DNA of 64,000 nucleotides from an uncultured Rhizobium sp. (GTDB lineage Bacteria; Pseudomonadota; Alphaproteobacteria; Rhizobiales; Rhizobiaceae): NCBI GenBank assembly GCA_945952315.1, contig CAMFIE010000006.1, positions 62,001 to 126,000 of the forward strand, read 5' to 3'. Shown piece by piece: positions 43,818 to 52,322 of this stretch (position 1 is its first letter; each line of letters starts with the position of its first letter). The notes under the pieces were generated by a model. It saw only the letters and a program-made list of their open reading frames with translations, ran no database searches and was not told where the DNA came from. The position numbers and the translations under genes were made by a program.

Positions 43818-45938
43818 TCAGCCGGAAATCTTCGAGAAATCGGCAACTGTGCCGGTGGCGGCGCGGATGAGCGACAGGAGCGCCAGACGGTTTGCGCGGA
43901 TCGCCGCATCCTCGTCATTCACCAGAACATCGGTGAAAAACTGGTCGACGGGGGCACGCAGCGTCGAAAGCGCGGCCATGGCCGAGCGGAAATCCTCGCC
44001 CGCCACCGCCTTTGCCGCATCGGCAGAGGCAGAGCGGATTGCCGCATAAAGCGCCTTTTCCGCGTCAAGCGTCAGAAGCGCTTCCGAGACGCCATCGGCA
44101 ACCACGGTGCCCTTCTTTTCTTCCGCGCCGAGAAGCTGCGTCGCGCGCTTTGCGCCCGCCAGAAGATTGGCGCCTTCCGCAGAGGTGATGAAGGCAGTGA
44201 GCGCCTCGACACGGCGGGCGATCATCAAAAGATCATCCGCATCCGGTGTCAGCACGGCATCGATCAGATCATGCCGCGCGCCCTGATCCTTCAGGTATAC
44301 TTTCAGCCGCTCGTGGAAGAAGGAGAGAAGATCGGCATCGCTCACCACGCTTTTCAGCGGCAGGCGAATGCCCTTCTCGAGGATCATGCGCACCACGCCA
44401 AGGGCGGCACGGCGAAGGGCATAGGGGTCCTTCGAGCCGGTCGGCTTTTCATCGATGGCCCAGAAGCCGGTGAGCGTATCGAGCTTGTCGGCGAGCGCGA
44501 CCGTGAGGCCGATCCGGTTTTCCGGCAGGCGGTCGGTCGGGCCGAGCGGCTTCCAGTGATCCTCGATTGCGGCAGCCACATCGGCATTTTCACCCTGAAG
44601 CAGGGCATATTTGCGGCCCATCGTGCCCTGAAGCTCGGGGAATTCGCCGACGGCCTCGGTGCGCAGATCCGCTTTCGCCAGCACCACGGCACGATCCACC
44701 GCCGCGGCATCGGCACCGACGACGGGTGCAAGCTTCGCAGCCAGCGAACGGATGCGCGCCACGCGCGCGCCCTGCGTGCCGAGCTTGGCATGGAAGGTCA
44801 CATTCAGCGCATCGAGCTTTGCCATGCGCTGGTCGAGCGGCTTCTTCAGGTCGAGATCGAATTTTGCGGCAGAGGCGGCAAGCGTATCGAGATCGGGCAG
44901 ATCGCCCTGATCGCGGGTCCAGAAATGCTTGGCGTCCGACAGGCGGGCGCGCACCACCTTGCCATTGCCATGCATGATTTCCTTGCCGCCATCGCTCGCC
45001 TCGATATTCGAGACCAGAATGAAATGGTTGGACAGGCTGCCATCATTCACACCCGCCTTGCGGGTGACGAAGCATTTCTGGTTGGTCTTGATGGTGAGCC
45101 GGATGATTTCGGCGGGGATCGCCAGATAATCCGCCTCGAACGTGCCGAGCAGCACCTGCGGATATTCGACAAGGCCGGACACCTCTTCCAGCAGCCCTTC
45201 GTCTTCCACCAGTTCCAGCCCGTTGGCAAAGGCGAGATTGGCGGCATCCTGCGCGATGATCTGCTTGCGGCGCTCGGCATCCAGCACCACCTTCGCCTTT
45301 TCGAGGCTTGCCACGTAATCGCCGAAGCGGCGCACGGTGATGGCCTCCGGCGCATGGAAACGGTGGCCATAGGTAACGTTCGAGGCGACGATGCCATCCA
45401 CCTCGAAGGGGATCACCACCGTCTCGTCATGTTCGGGGCCGAACAGGCAGACGATCGATTGCAGCGGCCGCACCCAGCGCAGCGCGCCCGGCCTTGCGGA
45501 GGCAGCGCCGGAGCGCATGCTCTTCGGCCAGGGGAAATTCCGGATGATGCCGGGCATGATCTCGGCGACGATCTCTTCCGCCGCGCGGCCCGGACGGTTT
45601 ACCACCGCCACATAGAAATCACCCTTTTTCGGGTCGCTCTGCACCTCTGCCTCGGAAATCGAGGAAAGGCCGGCCGCGCGCAGAAAACCTTCGATGGCCT
45701 TTTCATTGGCATCGGTGCGCGGACCCTTCTTTTCCTCGCGCACATCGGCGGAGCGGGCGGTGAGCCCGCGGATATCCAGCGTCAGGCGACGGGGTGTCCA
45801 GTATTCGCGCGCGCCTTCATAAGTCAGACCCGCCTCGACCAGCTGGTCGGTCACCAGCTTCTTCAGATCGCCCGCAGCCTTGCGCTGCATGCGGGCAGGA
45901 ATTTCCTCGGAGCGGAGTTCAAGCAGAAGGTCAGGCAT
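43818..45938 (-). CDS. glyS: Glycyl-tRNA synthetase beta subunit
   Basis: This 706-residue tRNA-recognising subunit of the alpha2beta2 bacterial glycyl-tRNA synthetase starts at [17 protein letters not shown] and carries [15 protein letters not shown]-type and [19 protein letters not shown] segments and [25 protein letters not shown]-like anticodon region lies near the C-terminus ([18 protein letters not shown]). The alpha subunit, glyQ, is at 51165, about 5 kb upstream with several unrelated genes between. The frame is open to 45986; the shorter start is used since it begins at the family's conserved N-terminus. Confidence 0.96.
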   Translation of the reverse strand: MPDLLLELRSEEIPARMQRKAAGDLKKLVTDQLVEAGLTYEGAREYWTPRRLTLDIRGLTARSADVREEKKGPRTDANEKAIEGFLRAAGLSSISEAEVQSDPKKGDFYVAVVNRPGRAAEEIVAEIMPGIIRNFPWPKSMRSGAASARPGALRWVRPLQSIVCLFGPEHDETVVIPFEVDGIVASNVTYGHRFHAPEAITVRRFGDYVASLEKAKVVLDAERRKQIIAQDAANLAFANGLELVEDEGLLEEVSGLVEYPQVLLGTFEADYLAIPAEIIRLTIKTNQKCFVTRKAGVNDGSLSNHFILVSNIEASDGGKEIMHGNGKVVRARLSDAKHFWTRDQGDLPDLDTLAASAAKFDLDLKKPLDQRMAKLDALNVTFHAKLGTQGARVARIRSLAAKLAPVVGADAAAVDRAVVLAKADLRTEAVGEFPELQGTMGRKYALLQGENADVAAAIEDHWKPLGPTDRLPENRIGLTVALADKLDTLTGFWAIDEKPTGSKDPYALRRAALGVVRMILEKGIRLPLKSVVSDADLLSFFHERLKVYLKDQGARHDLIDAVLTPDADDLLMIARRVEALTAFITSAEGANLLAGAKRATQLLGAEEKKGTVVADGVSEALLTLDAEKALYAAIRSASADAAKAVAGEDFRSAMAALSTLRAPVDQFFTDVLVNDEDAAIRANRLALLSLIRAATGTVADFSKISG

Positions 45939-46077
45939 GGCAATGACGGATCCGGTTATGGAAAAGCTGTTTGCCGCCTCTACCAAGCCCCGGCTTAAAT
46001 GTCACCAAGGGAATGCCGCTTTTGCGCAGAGTTCACGCCGCATTGACAGGTCATTGGGCTTCTCCTACCCTCAGCTC

Positions 46078-46278
46078 ATGAGCACAGCCAAGCCGAATTA
46101 TGCATTGGATCATTCCGAACCAGGCCTGCTTTCCCAGGCAGCCGGTGAGTGCATCAGTGCGGTGGAGGGGTTGCATCTGACACCGCGCATGCAGACATTT
46201 CTGGCCGAGACGAAATCTCTGACCGGCGACGAGCGGCGGAAACGGATACTTCGGATGCTGGCTGCGGATCAGGCCTGA
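46078..46278 (+). CDS. VbhA-like antitoxin partner of Fic
   Basis: This 66-residue protein lies four bases upstream of the Fic gene on the same strand, the usual antitoxin-first order of vbhA-vbhT. It has one predicted helix carrying SQAAGECISAVEGLHL (19-34), the place where VbhA-type antitoxins bear the inhibitory [S/T]xxxE[G/N] motif. Here Glu30-Gly31 is preceded by Ser at position -3 (Ser27) instead of -4, which is Ile26. The C-terminal half (LTPRMQTFLAETKSLTGDER) is typical of VbhA. A longer frame to 45880 exists but overlaps glyS antisense. No clear Shine-Dalgarno precedes 46078. Confidence 0.7.
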   Translation: MSTAKPNYALDHSEPGLLSQAAGECISAVEGLHLTPRMQTFLAETKSLTGDERRKRILRMLAADQA

Positions 46279-46281
46279 CAT

Positions 46282-46860
46282 ATGGTCTATGCGGCGGAAA
46301 ATGATCCGCTTTGCTATCCCGGCACCAATGTGCTTGTGAACAGGCTGAACATACGCGAACAAGTTCTGCTGGATGAGTATGAACTGGCGTTTTTTCTCAC
46401 CCGATCCGAGGAGCCATTTCCAACCGGAAATTTTGACAGCACCCATTACCGGGCTCTACACCGGCATCTTTTTCAGGATGTCTATTCCTGGGCAGGAACA
46501 TACCGGACGATAAGGATCGGCAAAGGTGGCAACTGGTTCTGCTTTCCGGAGTATATAGACCGCGAAATGGACCGTGCATTGAATGCACTGAGGAGCAAAG
46601 GCTATTTCAGGGATCTGTCCCTGCCGGAGTTCCGATCTGCGGCAACCGGGCTTTTGGCAGATTTGAATGCAATCCATCCTTTCCGCGATGGCAACGGGCG
46701 CACCCAACTTTCCTTCCTGCTACTGCTGACACGATCATGCGGCCACAGTTTTCATGCAGAAGCGCTTGATCCTCACGAGGTCATGCACGCCATGATCGAG
46801 AGCTTCTCAGGAAGGACAAGGCCACTCGAACTGGTTCTGAAAAAGACAATCGGGGACTGA
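46282..46860 (+). CDS. Fic family protein (VbhT-like AMP-transferase candidate)
   Basis: This 192-residue Fic protein transfers AMP from ATP to target hydroxyls, in VbhT homologues to DNA gyrase and topoisomerase IV. The Fic motif at residues 132-143 reads HPFRDGNGRTQL; the conserved HPF and GNGR are intact, including catalytic His132, but the last Arg of HxFx(D/E)GNGRxxR is replaced by Leu143. The N-terminal YPGTNVLVNRLNIREQVLL and flap region (TYRTIRIGKGGNWFCFPEYI) match this class. It overlaps no other gene; its stop is four bases from the stop of the convergent DUF2207 gene. It is inserted between glyS and lemA-DUF2207. Confidence 0.82.
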   Translation: MVYAAENDPLCYPGTNVLVNRLNIREQVLLDEYELAFFLTRSEEPFPTGNFDSTHYRALHRHLFQDVYSWAGTYRTIRIGKGGNWFCFPEYIDREMDRALNALRSKGYFRDLSLPEFRSAATGLLADLNAIHPFRDGNGRTQLSFLLLLTRSCGHSFHAEALDPHEVMHAMIESFSGRTRPLELVLKKTIGD

Positions 46861-46864
46861 TCCC

Positions 46865-48784
46865 TCACCAGCCGCCGCCACCGCCTCCGCCGCCACCACC
46901 GCCGGAACTGCCGCCGGAGAAGCCGGAGCTGCCGGAGGACTGCGGCTGGGGAATGGTGGAGGCAATCGTGGACGCGATGCTGCTGGTGAAGCCGGAGAAG
47001 CGGTCCGTATCGAAGCGGTGGCCGCTGTACCAGCCGGGCTGGTAGGTGCTCACCGTGCCTGCGGCAATCGCCGAGGTGAGCCAGCTGTGGAAGGCCTCGC
47101 TCCAGGGTTTTTCCACGCCCAGCGCCACCGCATAGGGCAGCAGCGTTTCGAAATGGCTGGGCGACATTTCCGGTGCACCTGCCATGTTCATGCGGTCGGC
47201 CTCGGCGAGCGTCAGATAGGTGCGCAATCCGTCGATGCCGTCCATCATCTCGCGGCCAAGCAGGGTCGGCGCGCCCATCAGGAAGGCGAAGACGACATTG
47301 AGAAGCGCCAGCGCGCCCGCCCCGAGCACGATCGGCAAGACATTGGAAGAGGGACCCGCAAGGGTTTCTCCCATGGTGCCGAGTAAGGTCGTTCCGGACA
47401 TGAAGCCGATCAAACCGAGCACGAAAACCCGGTATACCCGGCTTTTCAACGGCACGCGCGCAAACCGGCCGTTGAAGAACTGCAGCATCACGCCGCCGAA
47501 ACAGGCAGATGCAAGGGCCGTCACCACGGCTGTCCCCACCGTTTGCTGGTCGAGATGCCCGACATACAATGCGGCAGCGACAATCAGCCCGGTGATCACC
47601 ACGCCGGCAATCACCACGCCGAGATTTGCGTTGTAATATTTGCCGACATTGCCGCTCTGCACGGCAGTCGCAAAGCGCTCGGCAAGCGATTGCACCCGCT
47701 CGCCATTGGTCTTGTTGATGGTGAAGGACCCTGTCTTCATCACCTCGTCATAGAGCACATCCTCGCCCTGCGGCAGCGGCCCGTCCGGGGCCTTGCCGGT
47801 GCGCCGGACAGTGAGGCTGCGGTCGAGATCGTCGAGCGTCACCAGCCCCTTGACCGCCAGCGACACGGCGGCGGCGGAAAAGGCGTTATAGCCGCTCACC
47901 GCCCCGTGGTTGTCGATGAAATGGAGAACTGCGGGCGAAAGCTTGCCCGGCGGGTCCCAGCGCGGCACCATCACGCCCTTCGGCGGATCGCGACCGATCC
48001 TGTCCCATCTGCTATAGTAGAAGGCAAAAAGCGCGAAAAACCCGATCCAGCCGATCAGCGCGGCCATGTTGTCCTGCAGGAGCCACATCAGCCTGCTGCC
48101 GGCTGTGGGTGGTGCAATTGCGGCCTTCGGCTGCGCGACCACGATGGTGAGCCCCTCGCCTGCTTCCAGCCGCGTCGTGGTGGCAATGGTCACCGTGTTG
48201 CCGGAAAGGGCGGTCACCTGCGCATCGCGGGCGGTCGAACCGGCAGGGCCGGTGAAGAAGGCAATATCGTCGTTCGAAACCGGCGCGGGCAGCGTCACAT
48301 GCACGACGGCGGCAAGAATCGGGAATTCCCAGCCATTGCCCGTCACGTTCCAGTAAAGCTCGTCATGATCCTTGAAATAGCGGATCTGCCGGTCGGTGCG
48401 GTAATGGAATTCGTAGACATGCGGGCCGGGCGCGACCTCGCTATTGGCACTGCCCGCATAGATGCGGATGCCATTCGCCACATATTCCGTGCGGTAGGCT
48501 TCCTTGCCGCCATCGCGGGTGACGCCGACCAGCGTGAAGTCCACCTCGCCCTTGCGGCCGTTCGCATCCACCATGGTGAGCGGAAAGTCGCGGAAAATCC
48601 CGTGGCGGATGCGCGCGCCGGTTGCCTGCACGCTGATGGTTTCGGTCACGTCCAGCGTGCCATCCGCCTCCACCAGGATATCGGAACGATAGCGCGAGAT
48701 CACCTCTTCGGCAGCGCGCGCCGGCAGGCCGGCAGCGAGAAGAACGACCAGCGCCCGGAGAAAAAGCAGAAGGCTGCGCGGCAT
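46865..48784 (-). CDS. DUF2207 membrane protein with Gly-rich tail
   Basis: This 639-residue protein has a signal/anchor (SLLLFLRALVVLLAAGLPARA), an extracytoplasmic beta-rich domain (EADGTLDVTETISVQATGAR), membrane segments near residues 235-255 and about 400-500, and a C-terminal stretch ending in a run of glycines and Trp. This is the DUF2207 layout. The Gly-rich end resembles TPM/YgcG-like tails. It is the second gene of a lemA-DUF2207 operon, a pairing frequently seen. Its function is unknown; membrane stress roles are only suggested. TTG 48808 is an alternative start; 48784 is used because it begins at the signal peptide. Confidence 0.87.
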   Translation of the reverse strand: MPRSLLLFLRALVVLLAAGLPARAAEEVISRYRSDILVEADGTLDVTETISVQATGARIRHGIFRDFPLTMVDANGRKGEVDFTLVGVTRDGGKEAYRTEYVANGIRIYAGSANSEVAPGPHVYEFHYRTDRQIRYFKDHDELYWNVTGNGWEFPILAAVVHVTLPAPVSNDDIAFFTGPAGSTARDAQVTALSGNTVTIATTTRLEAGEGLTIVVAQPKAAIAPPTAGSRLMWLLQDNMAALIGWIGFFALFAFYYSRWDRIGRDPPKGVMVPRWDPPGKLSPAVLHFIDNHGAVSGYNAFSAAAVSLAVKGLVTLDDLDRSLTVRRTGKAPDGPLPQGEDVLYDEVMKTGSFTINKTNGERVQSLAERFATAVQSGNVGKYYNANLGVVIAGVVITGLIVAAALYVGHLDQQTVGTAVVTALASACFGGVMLQFFNGRFARVPLKSRVYRVFVLGLIGFMSGTTLLGTMGETLAGPSSNVLPIVLGAGALALLNVVFAFLMGAPTLLGREMMDGIDGLRTYLTLAEADRMNMAGAPEMSPSHFETLLPYAVALGVEKPWSEAFHSWLTSAIAAGTVSTYQPGWYSGHRFDTDRFSGFTSSIASTIASTIPQPQSSGSSGFSGGSSGGGGGGGGGGGW

Positions 48785-48813
48785 GGAAAGGCCCCGGATC
48801 GGATGCAAAACGG

Positions 48814-49362
48814 TCAGAACTTCACCTGCGGCACGGCGCGATCGGCCTCGTTGGTGATTTCGAAATAGGCCTTCTTCTGGAAGCCGAACTGGCCAGCAAT
48901 CAGATTGGAGGGGAAGCTTTCCACCTTGGTGTTCAGATCACGCGCCGCGCCATTGTAATAGCGCCGCGCCATCTGCAGATCGCCCTCGATGGTTTCAAGC
49001 GAGGCCTGCAGCTGCGAGAAATTCTGGTTCGCCTTGAGATCGGGATAGGCCTCGGCGAGCGCGATCACCTTTCCGAGCGCCTGGCTGAGCAGGCCTTCGG
49101 CCGCGCCGCGCGCGGCAACATCGCCCGCAGGCACGGCCTGCGCCTGATTGCGCCTAGAAATCACCTCGTCCAGCGTCGATTTCTCGTGGGCGGCGTAACC
49201 CTTCACCGTTTCGATGAGATTGGGAATGAGATCGGCACGGCGCTTCAGCTGCACATCGATGCCCGACCAAGCCTCTTCTGCCATCTGCCGCGAGCGCACC
49301 AGCCCGTTATACATCATCACGCCGAAGACGGCGATCACGGCAACGGCAATCAGGAAATACAT
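48814..49362 (-). CDS. LemA family protein
   Basis: This 182-residue protein from ATG 49362 (GGGAG upstream) is of the LemA family. The N-terminal membrane helix (LIAVAVIAVFGVMMYNGL) is followed by a helical domain with EEAWSGIDVQLKRRADLIPN, then LSQALGKVIALAEAYPDLK, NFSQLQASLETIEGDLQMAR and YYNGAARDLNTKVESFPSNL. LemA proteins are inner-membrane proteins of uncertain function, usually encoded beside DUF2207 or TPM genes, as here. The stop is 29 bases before the DUF2207 start. Confidence 0.92.
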   Translation of the reverse strand: MYFLIAVAVIAVFGVMMYNGLVRSRQMAEEAWSGIDVQLKRRADLIPNLIETVKGYAAHEKSTLDEVISRRNQAQAVPAGDVAARGAAEGLLSQALGKVIALAEAYPDLKANQNFSQLQASLETIEGDLQMARRYYNGAARDLNTKVESFPSNLIAGQFGFQKKAYFEITNEADRAVPQVKF

Positions 49363-49483
49363 GGCTTTTCTCCCAGAACAGGCAGCGGTGCAGGAGCGGG
49401 CAGAGTAATGCAGAAGCAAGCCCGCTGTGAAGCATTTTCAGTGGCCGCGCATTGGCGCCTGTCAATCGGCTGCGAAAAGGTCA

Positions 49484-49516
49484 AGAAAAACGCCCGGCGA
49501 GAGGGCTCGCCGGGCG
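49484..49516 (-). terminator. Strong intrinsic terminator after the CDGSH gene
   Basis: CGCCCGGCGAG and CTCGCCGGGCG form a perfect 11-base stem (49491-49501, 49506-49516) with a four-base loop, followed on the minus strand by TTTTTCTT. It sits 34 bases after the CDGSH stop and separates that gene from lemA. Confidence 0.9.
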
Positions 49517-49550
49517 CAGGTCAAAACCGCCGCATCTCCATCAAAGCCGT

Positions 49551-49787
49551 TCAGAGCGCCTTGTGCGACCCGTCGCAGAAGGGTGCGCCATCGGTCTGCT
49601 TGCAGGCGCAGAAGAACTTCGCGCCGCTTTCTTCCGCCTTCCAGGCCTGCGGCGAGAATTCGCTGCCCTTGTGCGAGCCATCGCAGAAGGGCTGGTTTGC
49701 CGACTTGCCGCAGGAACACCAGAAATAGGTCTTGCCCGCTTCCACCTCTACCCGAACCGGCGCCTTGGCCGCCACTGCACCCTTCAT
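49551..49787 (-). CDS. Tandem CDGSH iron-sulfur protein
   Basis: This 78-residue protein from ATG 49787 (GGAGAG upstream) has two CDGSH motifs, CSCGKSANQPFCDGSH and CACKQTDGAPFCDGSH. Each supplies three Cys and one His for a [2Fe-2S] cluster, as in type-3 CDGSH (MiNT-like) proteins. It is probably a cytosolic redox or cluster-transfer protein; the partner is unknown. The frame is open upstream to 49889 without homology. A strong terminator follows it. Confidence 0.93.
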   Translation of the reverse strand: MKGAVAAKAPVRVEVEAGKTYFWCSCGKSANQPFCDGSHKGSEFSPQAWKAEESGAKFFCACKQTDGAPFCDGSHKAL

Positions 49788-49947
49788 CGAAACTCTCCCC
49801 GGATCCTTGCCATTCGCCACCACGACGCAGACAGACACCCATGGTGACCCCAAAACCGCCTGCGCCGCAAGCGACCGATCGGTGAACAATGCGGTTGCAA
49901 ATCAAATACGGCGCGGTGCCGCTGTCGCCCCGCGCCCGGCTGTCTCA

Positions 49948-50328
49948 TCATTTGTGGAAGATCAGGCAATAGACCGGCAGGCCGGACTGCTTGCGCACGA
50001 AGCTGTCCTTTGCGGCAAGGTGATAGCCCTGCGCCTTCATCTCCGCCACATCATGCTTGAAGTTGGTGGAGCCCATCCACCACCAGGCGAGGTTCTTCGT
50101 GTTCGGCACGAACTCAACCTTGACGAGACCGGCGGAGAGATCGAAATTCTTGGTCGCACTGTCCTTGCATTCCACCGCAACCGGGATCAGGCCGCGGCGG
50201 TCATAGTCGCGGGTCACCTGCCAGAGCTTGCGACCGGTGATCCAGCCCGTGCTTTCCGCCTTGGCTGCGCCGCCTGCCAGAAGCACGAACAGTGCGACGG
50301 CCGTCATGATGCGCGTCATCATCGTCAT
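49948..50328 (-). CDS. Hypothetical secreted protein
   Basis: This 126-residue protein from ATG 50328 (AAGGA upstream) has a signal peptide (MTRIMTAVALFVLLAGGAAKA) and a mature part of about 100 residues with GWITGRKLWQVTRDYDRRGL, VECKDSATKNFDLSAGLVKV and AWWWMGSTNFKHDVAEM. The mature part contains two Cys that could pair. I do not recognise the family. The gene lies upstream of CDGSH on the same strand, 160 bases away, and may be co-transcribed. Periplasmic location is inferred from the signal. Confidence 0.72.
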   Translation of the reverse strand: MTMMTRIMTAVALFVLLAGGAAKAESTGWITGRKLWQVTRDYDRRGLIPVAVECKDSATKNFDLSAGLVKVEFVPNTKNLAWWWMGSTNFKHDVAEMKAQGYHLAAKDSFVRKQSGLPVYCLIFHK

Positions 50329-50525
50329 TCGGAATATCCTTTCGAGAACCCCGTCGGCCCCGTGCCGACCCTTGCTGCTTGTGCAGAAAATGCGGGGATA
50401 ATGCAACTCAAGCGTTCAGTGCTGCGCTGAACCGGCGCGATCCGGCCGCAAATTGCGCGATTGCCCGTTGCCCAGAGCGGGAAAATGCGAAACTCTTTGG
50501 CGAAACAATCGCGAGGAGCGTCCGC

Positions 50526-51152
50526 ATGATCCTGATCGGCCAGTATGATTCGCCCTTCGTGCGGCGGGTGGGCATCGCCCTGACACTCTATGGCATCCCC
50601 TTCGAGCACCGGCCATGGTCGGTCTTCGGCGATCAGGAGCGGGTGCGCGCTGTAAATCCCGTCACCAAGGTGCCGGTTCTGGTGATTGCCGGGGAGGACG
50701 TGATCATCGAGAGCCACATGATGCTCGATTATCTCGACAGTCTCGTGCCGGAAGAGGCGCGGATGTTTCCCGCCCGCGAGCCAGAGCGGCACCGCCAGCT
50801 GAAGGTGGCGGCGCTTGGCACCGGCCTTGCCGAAAAGGCCGTCAGCCTGTTTTACGAAAAGCGGCTGCATAAGGAGATTTCCGAGGTCTGGGCAGAGCGC
50901 TGCGAGATGCAGATCCGGGCCACCCTTGCCGCACTGGAAAGCCAGCGCGCGGCAAGCGCCCTGCCCTTCTGGTCCGGCGAACGGATCGGCCATGCGGATA
51001 TTGCGGTCGCGACCGCGCTGCGCTTTACCCGGGATGCGCATCCGGCGCTGATCGACTGGGCGGCCTATCCCGCCCTTTTGGCCTTTTCGAACCGGCTGGA
51101 GGCGATGGACGAATTCATCGCGATCTCTCAAGCCTTTGTCGCGCCAGCCTGA
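50526..51152 (+). CDS. Glutathione S-transferase
   Basis: This 208-residue protein from ATG 50526 (GAGGAG upstream) starts with the GST N-terminal thioredoxin-like fold: ILIGQYDSPFVRRVGIALTLYGI, then NPVTKVPVLVIAGEDVIIES with the cis-proline (KVPVL) and the Ser-containing glutathione-binding turn. The C-terminal helical domain shows FWSGERIGHADIAVATALRF. It could detoxify electrophiles or work in a catabolic path; the substrate is not readable. It is convergent with glyQ, 12 bases between stops. Confidence 0.92.
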   Translation: MILIGQYDSPFVRRVGIALTLYGIPFEHRPWSVFGDQERVRAVNPVTKVPVLVIAGEDVIIESHMMLDYLDSLVPEEARMFPAREPERHRQLKVAALGTGLAEKAVSLFYEKRLHKEISEVWAERCEMQIRATLAALESQRAASALPFWSGERIGHADIAVATALRFTRDAHPALIDWAAYPALLAFSNRLEAMDEFIAISQAFVAPA

Positions 51153-51164
51153 AGCCTTTACGGC

Positions 51165-52121
51165 TCAGGCCGCGTCGCGCGGAAGGTTTGCCCCGCCCGC
51201 ATCCGTCATCAGGAAGGCCTCGCCGCAGGATTTCGCCAGCGCCCGCACGCGGCCGATATAGGCCTGACGCTCGGTCACCGAAATCACCCCGCGCGCATCG
51301 AGCAGGTTGAAGATGTGGCTCGCCTTGATACACTGGTCATAGGCGGGAAGCACGCAGCGATGCAGCGCGCCTGCCGCTTCCGGCTGACCGGCCGCGAGCA
51401 GCGCCTGGCATTCCTTTTCCGCATCGATGAAGTGCCGGTGCAGCATCTCCGTATTGGCAAACTCGAAATTGTGCCGGGAATATTCCTGCTCGGCCTGCAG
51501 GAACACATCGCCATAGGTGATTTTCTCCGCGCCCTCGCGGCCATTGAAATTCAGGTCATAGACATTGTCGACGCCCTGCACATACATGGCGAGGCGCTCC
51601 AGACCATAGGTGAGCTCACCGGAAACCGGCGAACACTCGATGCCGCAAACCTGCTGGAAATAGGTGAACTGCGAGACTTCCATGCCGTCGCACCAGCACT
51701 CCCAGCCGAGACCCCAGGCGCCCAGCGTCGGGCTTTCCCAGTCATCCTCGACGAAGCGGATATCGTGCAGCAGCGGATCAAGCCCGATTGCCTTCAGCGA
51801 GCCGAGATAAAGCTCCTGCAGGTTGGACGGGTTGGGCTTCAGGATCACCTGATACTGGTAATAATGCTGCAGGCGATTGGGGTTTTCGCCATAGCGGCCA
51901 TCGGAGGGACGGCGCGAGGGCTGCACATAGGCGGCGCGCCAGGGCTTGGGACCGAGCGCCCTCAGCGTGGTTGCCGGATGGAACGTGCCCGCGCCCACTT
52001 CCATGTCATAGGGCTGCAGAACCGCACAGCCCTTGTCTGCCCAATAGGCATGCAAGGTCAGGATCAGCGCCTGGAAAGAGCGCTTCGGATTCATGTGATC
52101 AGGCGTGCTGGCATCGGTCAT
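51165..52121 (-). CDS. glyQ: Glycyl-tRNA synthetase alpha subunit
   Basis: This 318-residue catalytic subunit of the class II heterotetrameric glycyl-tRNA synthetase has [22 protein letters not shown] near the N-terminus, [21 protein letters not shown] with the ATP and Gly contacts, and [20 protein letters not shown] (motif 2). [19 protein letters not shown] is also diagnostic. The in-frame start at 52094 (NPKRSFQ) is an alternative. The beta subunit glyS is at 43818; separation of the two by LemA, DUF2207, CDGSH and GST genes appears to be a rhizobial arrangement. Confidence 0.97.
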   Translation of the reverse strand: MTDASTPDHMNPKRSFQALILTLHAYWADKGCAVLQPYDMEVGAGTFHPATTLRALGPKPWRAAYVQPSRRPSDGRYGENPNRLQHYYQYQVILKPNPSNLQELYLGSLKAIGLDPLLHDIRFVEDDWESPTLGAWGLGWECWCDGMEVSQFTYFQQVCGIECSPVSGELTYGLERLAMYVQGVDNVYDLNFNGREGAEKITYGDVFLQAEQEYSRHNFEFANTEMLHRHFIDAEKECQALLAAGQPEAAGALHRCVLPAYDQCIKASHIFNLLDARGVISVTERQAYIGRVRALAKSCGEAFLMTDAGGANLPRDAA

Positions 52122-52322
52122 CAAGGGCGTTCCGTTTGATCGGTCAGATTGGCGGACTGGTGCCATGGCGACACGGGAGCGTCAAGTTTTTTGAGGGGCT
52201 GTGCCTCTTGCCGGTAATTTGTTTATACACAATATCAAAATATATGTATTCCTGTTATTCTAATATTATGAATTTCATTGCATGCTGTCATCCATGTTCA
52301 ATAGCATGATGTGACCGCTGCC

